A stretch of 32,257 nt of DNA from an uncultured Peptostreptococcaceae bacterium. GTDB lineage: Bacteria > Bacillota > Clostridia > Peptostreptococcales > Anaerovoracaceae. Below are positions 1 to 8,128 of this stretch, piece after piece (position 1 is the stretch's first letter; each line of letters starts with the position of its first letter). The notes under the pieces are model-generated. The model had not been told where the DNA came from, made no database searches, and saw only the letters and a program-made list of their open reading frames with translations. The position numbers and the translations under genes were made by a program. Where the stretch lies: the NCBI GenBank assembly GCA_910588185.1, contig CAJUQR010000003.1, forward strand, positions 1 through 32,257, given 5' to 3'.

Positions 1-121
1 TTTTTCTGTATCATACCCTCATTATAGCACCTTTTTATCTATTGGTACAGCTTCTAAGTCCTCAGACAGTCATGGTGGAGATCCTTATCCGCCAAAAGGA
101 TAAGTCGGGGAGGTGAAAAAT
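1..121. other. Non-coding left edge of window, inside the element
   Basis: No gene is seen here. On the minus strand a TATAAT box (complement of about 22-27) sits 17 nt from a weak TGTACC, which could drive a leftward gene beyond the window edge. A GGGGAGGTG ribosome binding site at the right end serves the small gene starting at 122. Confidence 0.3.
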
Positions 122-247
122 ATGGCTGTACATCATGGTGGCAAGGTAGGTAAAGCCGGGAAAACTCTGGCATCCAAAAGTTCTTCCAAGGCTGCAAAAA
201 GCAAAGCAGGAAAGACTTTGGCAAACCACAAAGCAAAATCCCACTGA
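122..247 (+). CDS. 41-aa lysine-rich basic small protein
   Basis: ATG at 122 is preceded by a strong GGGGAGGTG site about 5 nt upstream. The 41-residue product is extremely basic, made mostly of K, A, S, G and H, and has no acidic residue. It contains two copies of a KAGKTLA motif (residues 11-17 and 28-34) separated by a lysine/serine linker, giving a histone-tail-like or nucleic-acid-binding look. The gene faces the sigma-like gene and is separated from it by a perfect palindrome at 253-280. I believe similar tiny proteins occur in related clostridial elements, but I recognise no named family. Function unknown; binding to DNA or RNA is inference from charge only. Confidence 0.7.
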   Translation: MAVHHGGKVGKAGKTLASKSSSKAAKSKAGKTLANHKAKSH

Positions 248-252
248 TGGAA

Positions 253-280
253 AGGAGCCTGTGCAATTGCACAGGCTCCT
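253..280. terminator. Perfect 28-bp palindrome between convergent genes
   Basis: Positions 253-266 (AGGAGCCTGTGCAA) are the exact reverse complement of 267-280. The hairpin lies 5 nt past the stop of the small basic gene and overlaps the stop region of the convergent sigma-like gene. Neither strand shows a long U tract, so it may be a weak bidirectional terminator or a transcript-stabilising hairpin. A dimeric protein site is an alternative. Confidence 0.6.
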
Positions 281-1469
281 ATTCACATATCAAAGAGGTT
301 TCTTTATATAATTTATCAGAATCACTGTTCAAAAAGTATTGAATCACTTTTCTTGCAAATTTCTTGCTTACCGTCGTATCCCATTCCGCCAGCCGGATGA
401 TCTCCGCTGTTCCAGCCTCAAAGTCAAACGAAATCTCGCCCCACTCGCCGTCGTTGTCCACCTGATACAGGTAGACAGCGGCGGCGATTTTCTTTTTGCG
501 TCTGGTCTGGGATTTACGTTTTAGGCGAATTACATGAAGCACTCCGGCTTCTGTCAGCAAACAGGCCAAATGATCCACGGTTTTACGGTAGGCCCGTTCT
601 GCACCACTGGCCGTGCTGCCCTCAAAGAGGACTGCCAGTTCTTCAAAGGTCAACCGGGTGCTGATGGGACTGACCCGTCCACAGGTCATACAGATGGCGT
701 TTCTCTTTTCCAAAAGGGTCTGTTCCCGGTAATTTAGCTTTTCAAACGTTTCTCGGACAGCTTCAGCCTGGATGCCGTTCCATAGAATCTCCGCATAGTC
801 CCAATAGTCATCCCGGCTGACATCCTCGCCGGTTTCTTCGCTGTCCTCATCCTGAATGGTCTGATAAAACGGAACACGGCTTCGATTTTGCTTGGCCAAT
901 GCCAAAAACTTTGCTGCGGTTTCCTCGGTACAACCGTTTTTCTGGGCATATTTCTGGATTGTCGCCTGTTCAGACTGACCGGATTGATTATAGAGCCAAG
1001 CAATCCCACGCACAACTTTGTACTCATCCACATTTTCAAAGGAACCAGCCTCCTCTTGCATCCGGCAGGTCAAAAGGGCGTTCCCGATAAAATGATGGGC
1101 ATAGGTCAGAAAATCCGCCCCTTGTGCGGGATCGTATCCACGGAGACAGTCCAACATGGCAAGCACACAGCCCATTTTGTAGTCCAAAAAGCGTTCTGGG
1201 TCATAGCGATCCAGCCCCTCCCGCAGCAGGAAACGGCGAATACGGCCATTGAGCCGGTTCTCATAGTGATGCAGAAAAAAGGAAAACCAGCACAGTTCTC
1301 GGCTCTGCACGGCCTTAATAATATAATCATTCAGATTTTCACGGACAGGTGGCTCCGGGTCAAGCTGGAAAATGCGCTCCGCCAAGTATTCGGAAAGACC
1401 GCTTCCGGATGACTCGATACGGTGTTTGGGAATGTATCCAGTCGTATTCCACGAGAAATCTTTTAGCAC
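279..1469 (-). CDS. Sigma-70-like RNA polymerase sigma factor domain protein
   Basis: A 396-aa protein. The start chosen is GTG at 1469, preceded by GGAGG about 6 nt upstream; an in-frame ATG farther upstream lacks such a site. The N-terminal half has a sigma region 2-like stretch (a 'GYDPAQGADFLTYA' pattern), and a later segment around 'LNYREQTLLEKR' resembles sigma region 4 with an HTH-like part after it. The C-terminal quarter is basic and then beta-rich. Longer than ordinary ECF sigma factors. It is the last gene of a leftward operon after the PLD-like gene, with a 47-nt gap. Inference: it may control the element's own genes or be a degenerate sigma-like regulator. The sigma-fold call is moderately sure; the role is not. 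Confidence 0.7.
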   Translation of the reverse strand: MLKDFSWNTTGYIPKHRIESSGSGLSEYLAERIFQLDPEPPVRENLNDYIIKAVQSRELCWFSFFLHHYENRLNGRIRRFLLREGLDRYDPERFLDYKMGCVLAMLDCLRGYDPAQGADFLTYAHHFIGNALLTCRMQEEAGSFENVDEYKVVRGIAWLYNQSGQSEQATIQKYAQKNGCTEETAAKFLALAKQNRSRVPFYQTIQDEDSEETGEDVSRDDYWDYAEILWNGIQAEAVRETFEKLNYREQTLLEKRNAICMTCGRVSPISTRLTFEELAVLFEGSTASGAERAYRKTVDHLACLLTEAGVLHVIRLKRKSQTRRKKKIAAAVYLYQVDNDGEWGEISFDFEAGTAEIIRLAEWDTTVSKKFARKVIQYFLNSDSDKLYKETSLICE

Positions 1470-1516
1470 AGCGCACCTCCTTTCGCAGATTCTACCCGTT
1501 ACTATTGAATAGAAAT

Positions 1517-2662
1517 TCAATTTACACTGGTGTTATCAATTTCAGGACTAACTTCGAGGAGTTGATGCAAATTTATGTTTAATTGCTCAAAATATTCAAT
1601 CATAGAATCAAGGCTATCTAATGCATCACGTACAGTCTGCTCTGAACCGATTATAATTTCTTCATATTTATTCGCAGCTTCAGTCATGGCTTTTTCTGCA
1701 TAATAGTCAATATTTTCATCGAAGGCTTCCATGCCATAATCATTAGCAATTATTCCACAAGCCTCATCAGAAGTATCGTACCGTGCCACTTCTTCCAGGT
1801 CTTCAAATAATAATGAAATGGATTCATGAAAGCTGTCGTAAGAGCGCATATAATCTTCATATAGCCCTCTTAAAATTTCTACTTTCTCTGGCAGCTCATC
1901 CAGATCAGAATACTCGTCAACTATATCATCAATTACATTTAGTGCATCATCAAATGCAGAAAAATATTCAGTAAATCCCCGTAGAAATTTTAGCGTCAGT
2001 CCACTTTCTGTTGTTCGATAGATCCACTTTTCTTCAAAGTTGGTATCGTAATCTGACCACGGCATAAACGCAGCGTCGTGCAGTTCTTCTCTTGCTATTT
2101 TGCAAGCAGGAATTAGAGCTTCAATATTAGCAATTGCCATAGCAAAATTGTATTTGAAATACGGAACGGACTTGCTCTGTACCTCGGGAAACAGTGAATC
2201 TTTTAAGAAACCAATCAACTCTTTATTTGTAGATATAGTGCCACACTCAAAATTTCTGCTACTCTCATCGGAATAATTACTGGACCCCCAATAAACGATG
2301 TTATCCGTCATAACAATTTTTGCGTGATTATGAAAAGAAAAGTATGGACTTAGCCTCATTCCATAATTCTGCGGATTCAGTTGTCGCATATATGAGTCGA
2401 TCATGTTTCTTGCGGCTAAAGCATATTGGTGACCATAGTAAGATGGGAATCTCTTTGGAATATTGGTAATAACAACAGCATCCGTCCCTTTCAAACAGGC
2501 TTCTTGCAAAGATTTGAGGAGTTGACTGTTTGTACTTGGAGAGATGTTAAAAGTTATTATCCCAATGAATTTCGCATTTTTAAAATCGTCAAGTACACAT
2601 TGATAAATGCATTCGTTTTCTCCGAATACGGCTAAGTTATCGTGAATTTCCATAGTCATCAT
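1517..2662 (-). CDS. Phospholipase D-like (HKD) domain protein
   Basis: A 381-aa protein with one clear HKD motif: H113, K115 and D120, followed by GSSNYS at 126-131, the pattern of the PLD nuclease/phosphodiesterase superfamily. Only one HKD copy is evident, so activity would need a dimer, as in single-motif Nuc-type enzymes. The C-terminal half is acidic and helical, probably coiled coil, and resembles no domain I know. ATG at 2662 overlaps the stop of the upstream DUF6076-like gene (ATGA) and GGGAGGTG lies upstream, so the two are translationally coupled. AT-rich compared with its neighbours in the element, which suggests separate acquisition. A nuclease or defence role is inference. Confidence 0.8.
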   Translation of the reverse strand: MMTMEIHDNLAVFGENECIYQCVLDDFKNAKFIGIITFNISPSTNSQLLKSLQEACLKGTDAVVITNIPKRFPSYYGHQYALAARNMIDSYMRQLNPQNYGMRLSPYFSFHNHAKIVMTDNIVYWGSSNYSDESSRNFECGTISTNKELIGFLKDSLFPEVQSKSVPYFKYNFAMAIANIEALIPACKIAREELHDAAFMPWSDYDTNFEEKWIYRTTESGLTLKFLRGFTEYFSAFDDALNVIDDIVDEYSDLDELPEKVEILRGLYEDYMRSYDSFHESISLLFEDLEEVARYDTSDEACGIIANDYGMEAFDENIDYYAEKAMTEAANKYEEIIIGSEQTVRDALDSLDSMIEYFEQLNINLHQLLEVSPEIDNTSVN

Positions 2663-3792
2663 GTTCTATTACACCTCCCACGATGTAATACCTCTTTTAG
2701 TAAAGTATCCTGTTCCATTTCTTTTGGATAATCACTTTGCGCATAGGTAGTATCAGCAATTGCATGTAGCATCTTATCTTTTGCCAGCTTCTTCATAGTT
2801 GCTGCCGTTTTGTCATCCAGCTTTCCACGGCGGGTGCTTTGCAAAATGGTGTTCATCCGCCGGGTATAAATAGCCTTTATCGGATGATCATCTGCAAGCT
2901 CCCGCTGCTCCCGGCCTCTCAGATTGCCGATTTGTCGGCACGTCCGTCGCCGCTGGTCGCCGGGGGCCAGACCGCCGCAGTATTTGGTATGCCGTGCGTC
3001 AATGGTGAGAAACCATCTGCCGCAGATGGGGCATTTCTTGGGCGCATGGCCCACACAAAGCCCCTCAAATAAGTCGGAACGGAACATCCCCACAAAGGAG
3101 ACATAGTGCATCCGCTTGACCAGCTGCGGCTCCGTCTTTCCGGGACGAGTGGCGGCTACATACTGCACCGAAGCATTGGTAAGGGTCATCCAGGCCGGGT
3201 TATCTATCGATAAAGTTGGCTCACCTTTGAAGAACTGTCCGAACATTGCCGCATAACCGTCCGGGGTACGGTCATAGTCCGGTTCATTTAACCGCTCTGC
3301 AAATTTCGTCAGGGCTTCCTTGTACTGCCCCAGAGAATAACTCAAATGCCCCAGCACCTGCGCGATTCGCACGAGCATGGTTGCCTTGCCATACTGTCCG
3401 GTTAAAGCACAAATCAGCTGCTCCTGCTGAGTGAGCTGCAAATAGGCTTTGGCGTCCTCCATGTATTCTTCGGAAAAGATGGCTGCAAGTTTTTGCTCAA
3501 AATAGCTTCGATTCAATCTGGAGAAGGGTGGTGTGACCTGCAAAAAGGAGATGATCTCGCCAGCGGCCTGCTGCACCTGCGGCAGCAGCTCCATATCCAC
3601 GGAACCGGTGTTCATCCCCTGAAGCAGCTGGTTCAGCACATTGCAGGGTGTATCCAGCTTTTCAATGGTACTGTCCGGGATGTTCAGCACCTCGCAGCCA
3701 ATGGTTCCCGTGGGCATGGTACTTCCCTCATAGGTCACGGTGTCCTGCCAGAAATCCAGCGACAAAACTGCATGGTTGATGATCTGATCCAT
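2659..3792 (-). CDS. DUF6076-like protein with zinc-ribbon
   Basis: A 377-aa protein. ATG at 3792 was chosen because AGGAGGGAG lies just upstream; a longer frame exists without a good site. The C-terminal third has a CPICGRWF knuckle followed by a 'HTKYCGG' and a 'RRTC' cysteine pair, so a treble-clef or ribbon zinc site with several basic residues around it is likely. The N-terminal 200 residues are helical and uncharacterised. The layout matches what I recall of DUF6076 proteins of clostridial mobile elements, but the family name is from memory. First gene of the leftward operon, overlapping the PLD-like gene by 4 nt. Function unknown; nucleic-acid binding plausible. Confidence 0.7.
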   Translation of the reverse strand: MDQIINHAVLSLDFWQDTVTYEGSTMPTGTIGCEVLNIPDSTIEKLDTPCNVLNQLLQGMNTGSVDMELLPQVQQAAGEIISFLQVTPPFSRLNRSYFEQKLAAIFSEEYMEDAKAYLQLTQQEQLICALTGQYGKATMLVRIAQVLGHLSYSLGQYKEALTKFAERLNEPDYDRTPDGYAAMFGQFFKGEPTLSIDNPAWMTLTNASVQYVAATRPGKTEPQLVKRMHYVSFVGMFRSDLFEGLCVGHAPKKCPICGRWFLTIDARHTKYCGGLAPGDQRRRTCRQIGNLRGREQRELADDHPIKAIYTRRMNTILQSTRRGKLDDKTAATMKKLAKDKMLHAIADTTYAQSDYPKEMEQDTLLKEVLHRGRCNRT

Positions 3793-3803
3793 CTTCTCCC
3801 TCC

Positions 3804-3875
3804 TGTCATGTTTTTTATTTTCATAATAGCACACAATTAAATTTTTGTCATGTTTTTTGAAAACGGCTTGTCATG
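3804..3875. promoter_or_regulatory. Divergent promoter region with three TGTCATG repeats
   Basis: TGTCATG occurs at 3804-3810, 3846-3852 and 3869-3875, all in the same direction. On the minus strand, ATGACA (complement of 3846-3851) and TATTAT (complement of 3823-3828) are 17 bp apart, forming a credible promoter for the leftward operon. Its -35 is part of the middle repeat. The repeats start 42 and 23 bp apart, close to whole helical turns, as expected for a cooperative regulator. The rightward CHC2 gene begins at 3965; no clear promoter for it was found. Confidence 0.5.
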
Positions 3876-3964
3876 TCATTAGCCTGTTTTTTTCGATTTT
3901 CCCCATAACCTACACAGAGGGGTGAGAAAACTGCCCCATCAAAAAGGAAATGGAGGGAATCTAT

Positions 3965-4576
3965 ATGAATTTGTTTGAAGTGGTGAAAGCCAGTATCAAC
4001 ACACAGGAAGCAGCGCAGACGTATGGAATCGATGTCAACCACCATGGCATGGCACTGTGTCCGTTCCATAATGACCGTCATCCGAGCCTGTATGTATCGG
4101 ATGACCACTACCACTGTTTCGCCTGTGGGGAGCATGGGGATGTGATCGACCTGACCGCCAAGCTGTTTGACCTTCGGCTGTATGATGCGGCCCGAAAACT
4201 GGCGTCGGACTTTCACCTTGCGCCGGACAAGCCCTTGCCGGAAGCCATTCGTCGGAAAAAGGAACACAAAACCAGAGCACAGCAGCTTCGTGAGAACGAG
4301 CGGCTGTGCTTTTCTGTTTTGAACGAGTATCGGCGGCTGCTCCTGGATTGGAAAAAACGGTATGCACCGCAAGCGCCGGAAGATGTGCCGGACGAGCGGT
4401 TTGTGGAAGCCTGCCACCGTCTGCCATGGGCAGAGTATCAGCTGGACATCCTTTTGCAAGGCGATTCCTATGAACGAGGCGAAGTCGTGAGCGAACTAAC
4501 GGCAGACGGATACATCCGCAAATTACAGGCCCGCCTGAGAAAGGAGCGATACCATGAACAACCCTGTTTGGATTGA
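3965..4576 (+). CDS. CHC2 zinc-finger primase-type protein
   Basis: A 203-aa protein. ATG at 3965 follows a GGAGGG site. Residues 32-54 hold the CHC2 zinc finger of DnaG-type primases (C32, H35, C51, C54) with the conserved 'FHNDRHPSL' context. The rest is helical and lacks the TOPRIM catalytic domain, so it is a zinc-finger-only primase accessory, as common in small mobile elements. It overlaps the downstream helicase gene by 23 nt, so the two are probably co-translated and act together in element replication. Role by family inference. Confidence 0.9.
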   Translation: MNLFEVVKASINTQEAAQTYGIDVNHHGMALCPFHNDRHPSLYVSDDHYHCFACGEHGDVIDLTAKLFDLRLYDAARKLASDFHLAPDKPLPEAIRRKKEHKTRAQQLRENERLCFSVLNEYRRLLLDWKKRYAPQAPEDVPDERFVEACHRLPWAEYQLDILLQGDSYERGEVVSELTADGYIRKLQARLRKERYHEQPCLD

Positions 4577-5849
4577 TGAGAAAGGGAAAATCATCGAGCC
4601 GGAATATTGCCGGGATTTCCTGTCCCGGCATCCAATGCGCTGTATCAATGACCGTTTTTATACCGTGGACGGCCCGCTGCCGGATGAGAACAAATTGAAG
4701 CGGACGATTTATGAGGAAATATCGCCCTGGCTCCATGACAAGGTTGCACAGACGGTGGAGCAGGTAATCAAAGCGTTGAAGCTGGCGGCATACGCAGACC
4801 CGTTGCCCCTGCAATGTGACCGCATCCATGTGGCGAATGGCACTTATTTTCTGGATGGCACGTTTACAGAGGAAAAAGAGTATTGCAGCAACCGTCTGTC
4901 GGTATCCTATCGGGCTGATGCTCCGGCACCGGAACACTGGCTGCGCTTCATTTCGGAACTGCTGGAGCCGGAGGATATTCCCGCCTTGCAGGAGTATCTG
5001 GGCTACTGCCTGATTCCATCCACCAAAGGACAGAAAATGCTCATGCTGATCGGCAAGGGCGGCGAGGGCAAAAGCCGCATCGGTGTGGTGATGAACGCCA
5101 TTTTCGGGCTCAACATGAATACCACTTCCATCCAGAAAGTAGAGAACAGTCGTTTTGCCAGAGCCGACCTGGAGGGCAAGCTGCTGATGGTGGACGATGA
5201 TCTGGATATGAACGCATTGACCAAAACCAACTATATCAAATCTATTGTGACAGCAGAACTGCGGATGGATTTGGAACGGAAGAGAGAACAGAGCTATCAG
5301 GGGCTGCTTTATGTGCGTTTCCTCTGCTTTGGCAACGGGGCATTGACTGCACTTCACGACCGCAGCGACGGTTTCTTTCGCCGCCAAATCATTCTGACCA
5401 CTAAGGACAAGCCTGCGGATCGGTTCGATGACCCGTTTCTTGCCGAGAAACTGATTGCCGAAAAAGAGGGGATCTTCCTCTGGATGCTGGAGGGATTGCG
5501 GCGGCTAATTGCCAATCACTATCACTTTACCATCAGCCAGAGAGCCAAGGACAATATCACTTCCGCTGTTCGGGAGGCCAATAACATTCTGGATTTTCTC
5601 GATTCTGAGGGTTATGTGGGATTCAAGGCCGATTATGAAGCCAGCACCAAAAATCTGTATGCAGCCTATAAGCGGTGGTGTGAGGACAACGCAGAAAACC
5701 CACTGTCCCCAAAGAGCTTCGCAAACCAGCTCAGCCAGAACGCAGAACGCTACCATTTGGAGCCAGTCAATAACCTGCACATCGGCGGTGGGAAGCGATG
5801 CCGAGGATATATGGGCATTTATGTTCTGCTCTCACCTGTGGAATTGTAA
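4554..5849 (+). CDS. P4-type phage/plasmid primase-helicase (SF3)
   Basis: A 431-aa protein. ATG at 4554 is preceded by AAAGGAG. Walker A is GKGGEGKS at 167-174, Walker B is in LLMVDDDLD around 210-218, and a motif C-like 'FLCFGNG' follows; this is the superfamily 3 helicase layout of P4 alpha-type proteins. The C-terminal part (after about residue 330) resembles a winged-helix DNA-binding tail. No separate primase catalytic domain is present; the CHC2 protein upstream may supply the zinc-binding function. Likely unwinds the element's origin, perhaps in the intergenic region just downstream. Confident on family, inferred on origin. Confidence 0.9.
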   Translation: MNNPVWIDEKGKIIEPEYCRDFLSRHPMRCINDRFYTVDGPLPDENKLKRTIYEEISPWLHDKVAQTVEQVIKALKLAAYADPLPLQCDRIHVANGTYFLDGTFTEEKEYCSNRLSVSYRADAPAPEHWLRFISELLEPEDIPALQEYLGYCLIPSTKGQKMLMLIGKGGEGKSRIGVVMNAIFGLNMNTTSIQKVENSRFARADLEGKLLMVDDDLDMNALTKTNYIKSIVTAELRMDLERKREQSYQGLLYVRFLCFGNGALTALHDRSDGFFRRQIILTTKDKPADRFDDPFLAEKLIAEKEGIFLWMLEGLRRLIANHYHFTISQRAKDNITSAVREANNILDFLDSEGYVGFKADYEASTKNLYAAYKRWCEDNAENPLSPKSFANQLSQNAERYHLEPVNNLHIGGGKRCRGYMGIYVLLSPVEL

Positions 5850-6272
5850 TGAAACTTCAAAACCTTCTGTTCGTGCGTTCATGCGTTCCTGACCGGGTAC
5901 AGCCTGTGGAACGAAGGAACGCACGAACGCAAAAAATCGAAGTTCATTTTTTATTGTTCGGCTCAGAGGGCGCTCTAAAATCCGCACTTCCCGATCAATG
6001 GTTGTGCAAACAGTGAAAAGCACTACCGTAAACAGAACGCAAATCATCATTCGGTGATTTACAGATTGGTGATGGTAGTATGCGGAAAGGTGGCTGTTTT
6101 CACGGTTTCGCTTGCAGGCCCACCCAATCGCAAAGTCGATGGGGTGCTGTTGTGGACAGTTCTTCATAGGCGCAGTCCTGAGCGATTTTATGAATGTTAT
6201 CCGTGTTCGCTGAGGCGTGTAGCGTGCATTCTCCACGGCAAACTAACTTTACGAAAGAATGAGGTATTTTCC
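5850..6272. other. Structured non-coding region, candidate replication origin
   Basis: No gene is seen. TGCGTTC or its complement occurs at 5874-5880, 5882-5888, 5917-5923, 5925-5931 and 6035-6041, with a sixth inside the next gene at 6313-6319. Positions 5869-5889 and 5908-5928 form a 21-bp inverted repeat with two mismatches and an 18-nt loop. A second hairpin is at 6121-6130/6137-6146 (10 bp, one mismatch) and a smaller one at 6041-6060. Placement directly after the helicase gene fits an iteron-type origin. Function is inference. Confidence 0.5.
5869..5928. repeat. Large imperfect inverted repeat with TGCGTTC iterons
   Basis: The left arm 5869-5889 pairs with 5908-5928 at 19 of 21 positions. 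Each arm carries two TGCGTTC-type heptamers (the outermost arm position is exact). The outer flanks (5851-5859 'GAAACTTCA' and the 'GAAGTTC' around 5939-5945) are also nearly complementary, so the cruciform could be longer. Confidence 0.7.
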
Positions 6273-6494
6273 ATGAAATCCAATTTGAGAAATGAAATCA
6301 AGTCGTACATCGTGCGTTCCGGTTATACGATGCAGGAAGTCGTTGACAGGCTTTCTGAGGATTACGGCTGGAGTGACAGCGTTTCCAACCTGTCCAACAA
6401 GCTCCAGCGGGAGTCTCTGCGGTATGTGGAAGCGGTACAGCTTGCCGACGCCCTTGGCTATGATCTCGTATGGCAGAAACGGAGGGACACATGA
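6273..6494 (+). CDS. 73-aa helix-turn-helix-like protein
   Basis: ATG at 6273 is preceded by a GAGG site about 8 nt upstream. The 73-residue product looks like a compact HTH: 'MQEVVDRLSEDYGW' then 'SNLSNKLQRESLRYVEAVQLADALGY', the pattern of small XRE/LLM-type DNA-binding proteins that I associate with DUF6471-like domains. One TGCGTTC heptamer lies at its 5' end, so it could sit at the edge of the region it regulates. Alternative: a plasmid copy-number or mobilization accessory. Function inferred from fold only. Confidence 0.7.
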   Translation: MKSNLRNEIKSYIVRSGYTMQEVVDRLSEDYGWSDSVSNLSNKLQRESLRYVEAVQLADALGYDLVWQKRRDT

Positions 6495-6845
6495 TGCCCG
6501 CCGTTCTTACCCGTCGTATCTCCCGTCCCCATCGAAAAATCCGCAGATTTGGAGATGGATGGCAGAGTGGATTTGCAAAATCTGCTCTACCTGTGAGCGG
6601 CAGAATTGAAGCAATCAAGAGTGCGGAGAGACTGTCGGTCACACCGCCTTTTGAGGATTTGGGTGCCACACACAAGCCTCTAAAGGCGGCAAGGCATCCG
6701 CAGATGCCGCATTCCCCCTCGGAGAGCCCACGGCACTTTGCAGCCCTCTGGGATGAAAGTGTCATAGTGGGTTATTACACTTCCCGCAGGAAGTGCATCC
6801 CCGTCCCTCAGCCGTCTACCGCACAACAGAAAGGAGCTGATTTCT
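6495..6845. other. Non-coding region containing predicted oriT
   Basis: No convincing gene is seen. Reading frames crossing it have no ribosome binding site and only shadow other sequences. A GGCAT/ATGCC hairpin lies near 6690-6706 and the oriT candidate at 6757-6795. The AAAGGAG site near 6831 serves the relaxase. Placement right upstream of a MobV relaxase gene matches the oriT position of pMV158-type plasmids and of Tn4451. Confidence 0.5.
6757..6795 (+). other. Predicted MobV-type oriT
   Basis: AAGTGT (6757-6762) and ACACTT (6777-6782) form an inverted repeat around TAGTGGGTTA (6765-6774), which resembles the pMV158-family nic region TAGTGTG/TTA (from memory; one base differs). CACTTCC (6778-6784) also pairs with GGAAGTG (6789-6795) across a CGCA loop, giving two mutually exclusive hairpins, a common oriT property. 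It lies 50 nt upstream of the relaxase start. The exact nick is not determined. Confidence 0.5.
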
Positions 6846-8111
6846 ATGGCCAGAAACGACGGAATCGACCGTACTTTTGCCCGCAACCAGGACTTGCCTA
6901 CACTTGATGATGTGGCGAAAGTTCAGGAACATAACGAACGAGAAAAGGCCAGCTACTCCAACCAGGATATTGATACCGCCCAGACCTACCGGAATATTCA
7001 CTTCAAAGCTCCCACCGACAGCTATGCTGCCATGTTCGATCAGATGATTGCCGATGGGATTATCTCCACCCGTGGCCTGAAAGCCGATGCGGTGAAATAC
7101 GGGGAACTAATTTTTGATGTGAACTCCGCTTACTTCCACAATCACGGCGGCTACGAATATGCCAAGCAATTCTACACCGACGCATACAAAGCCGCCGTGG
7201 AGATTGTGGGCGGTGAGCAGTATATTCTCTCCGCTGTCATGCACGCTGATGAGCGCAACCGGGCTATGTCGGAAGCTCTGGGGCAGGATGTATACCACTA
7301 CCACCTTCATGTGGTGTATGTCCCGGTGGTGGAGAAACAGATTCTCTGGTCGAAGCGGTGCAAGGATAAGTCACTTGTGGGAACGGTCAAGGAGACCATT
7401 ATGCAGGTCAGCCGCAGTAAAAAGTGGGAATCCAAAGTTGCTCTGGATGAACAGGGCAATCCGCTTCTGACATCCAAGGGCAAGAAAGTCCTGCGAACAT
7501 CGTACAGTGTCCTGCAAGACGATTTCTTCAACTATATGAAAGCTGCCGGATATACGGATGTAGAGCGTGGAGAGCGTGGCAGCACCGAGGAACATCTGAC
7601 TGTAACCCAGTTCAAAGTGGCACAGGAGCAGCAGCGGCTGGAAGATGTGACCGCTCAAATCGCTCAGACAGAGCAGGCACTGGACACTGCACAGGCTGCT
7701 GTTGAGAAAAAGCAAAAAGAACTGCAATCCCTGCAAAAGCAAACAAAAGAACAGCGTACTGCCGCCCTGACGGTACAGGAAATCCGCTCCATGGGGAAAA
7801 AGACGATCACCGGCAATATCACTCTGACCCCATCCGAGTGCAGCACACTCAAGGATTATGCGGTCAATGGGATTCTTGCCAAGGCGGAAAACAGCCGTTT
7901 GGAAGAAAAACTGCAAAGCGCACAAAAAAGTGCTGCTGTCTGGAAACAGCGGTATGAATCACTGAAAGAACAGGCATGGCCTTATCTGGAAGCTGTCAAG
8001 CTCGCACCCGAAAAGGTGCGGGCTTTTCTTGACGCCATTTTAACCCGGACCCGGCAAACAAAGCAGCACGATCAGCCTTCCCGCCGCAAGTCGCACGATA
8101 TGGAACTTTAA
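6846..8111 (+). CDS. MobV-family (Pre/Mob) relaxase
   Basis: A 421-aa protein with AAAGGAG upstream of ATG 6846. Motif I is HNERE at 29-33 with YSNQDID at 37-43; the metal and catalytic motif HxDE is at H133-E136, with H151, H153 and H155 completing the site. This is the MobV/Pre-type nicking pattern that includes TnpZ of Tn4451 and MobM of pMV158. Residues about 255-320 are a long heptad coiled coil and the tail is basic. It would nick oriT and lead single-strand transfer through a helper conjugation system. Next gene begins 17 nt after. Confidence 0.92.
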   Translation: MARNDGIDRTFARNQDLPTLDDVAKVQEHNEREKASYSNQDIDTAQTYRNIHFKAPTDSYAAMFDQMIADGIISTRGLKADAVKYGELIFDVNSAYFHNHGGYEYAKQFYTDAYKAAVEIVGGEQYILSAVMHADERNRAMSEALGQDVYHYHLHVVYVPVVEKQILWSKRCKDKSLVGTVKETIMQVSRSKKWESKVALDEQGNPLLTSKGKKVLRTSYSVLQDDFFNYMKAAGYTDVERGERGSTEEHLTVTQFKVAQEQQRLEDVTAQIAQTEQALDTAQAAVEKKQKELQSLQKQTKEQRTAALTVQEIRSMGKKTITGNITLTPSECSTLKDYAVNGILAKAENSRLEEKLQSAQKSAAVWKQRYESLKEQAWPYLEAVKLAPEKVRAFLDAILTRTRQTKQHDQPSRRKSHDMEL

Positions 8112-8128
8112 TTGATGGAGGAAACTGC

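Noticed and set aside
4035..5387. Long minus-strand open frame (450 codons) opposite the primase and helicase
   Set aside because: It is antisense to two well-supported genes, has no ribosome binding site and a composition typical of a shadow frame in GC-rich DNA.
6470..6907. Plus-strand open frame overlapping the HTH gene and relaxase start
   Set aside because: No ribosome binding site, overlaps two supported genes and crosses the predicted oriT; treated as non-coding.
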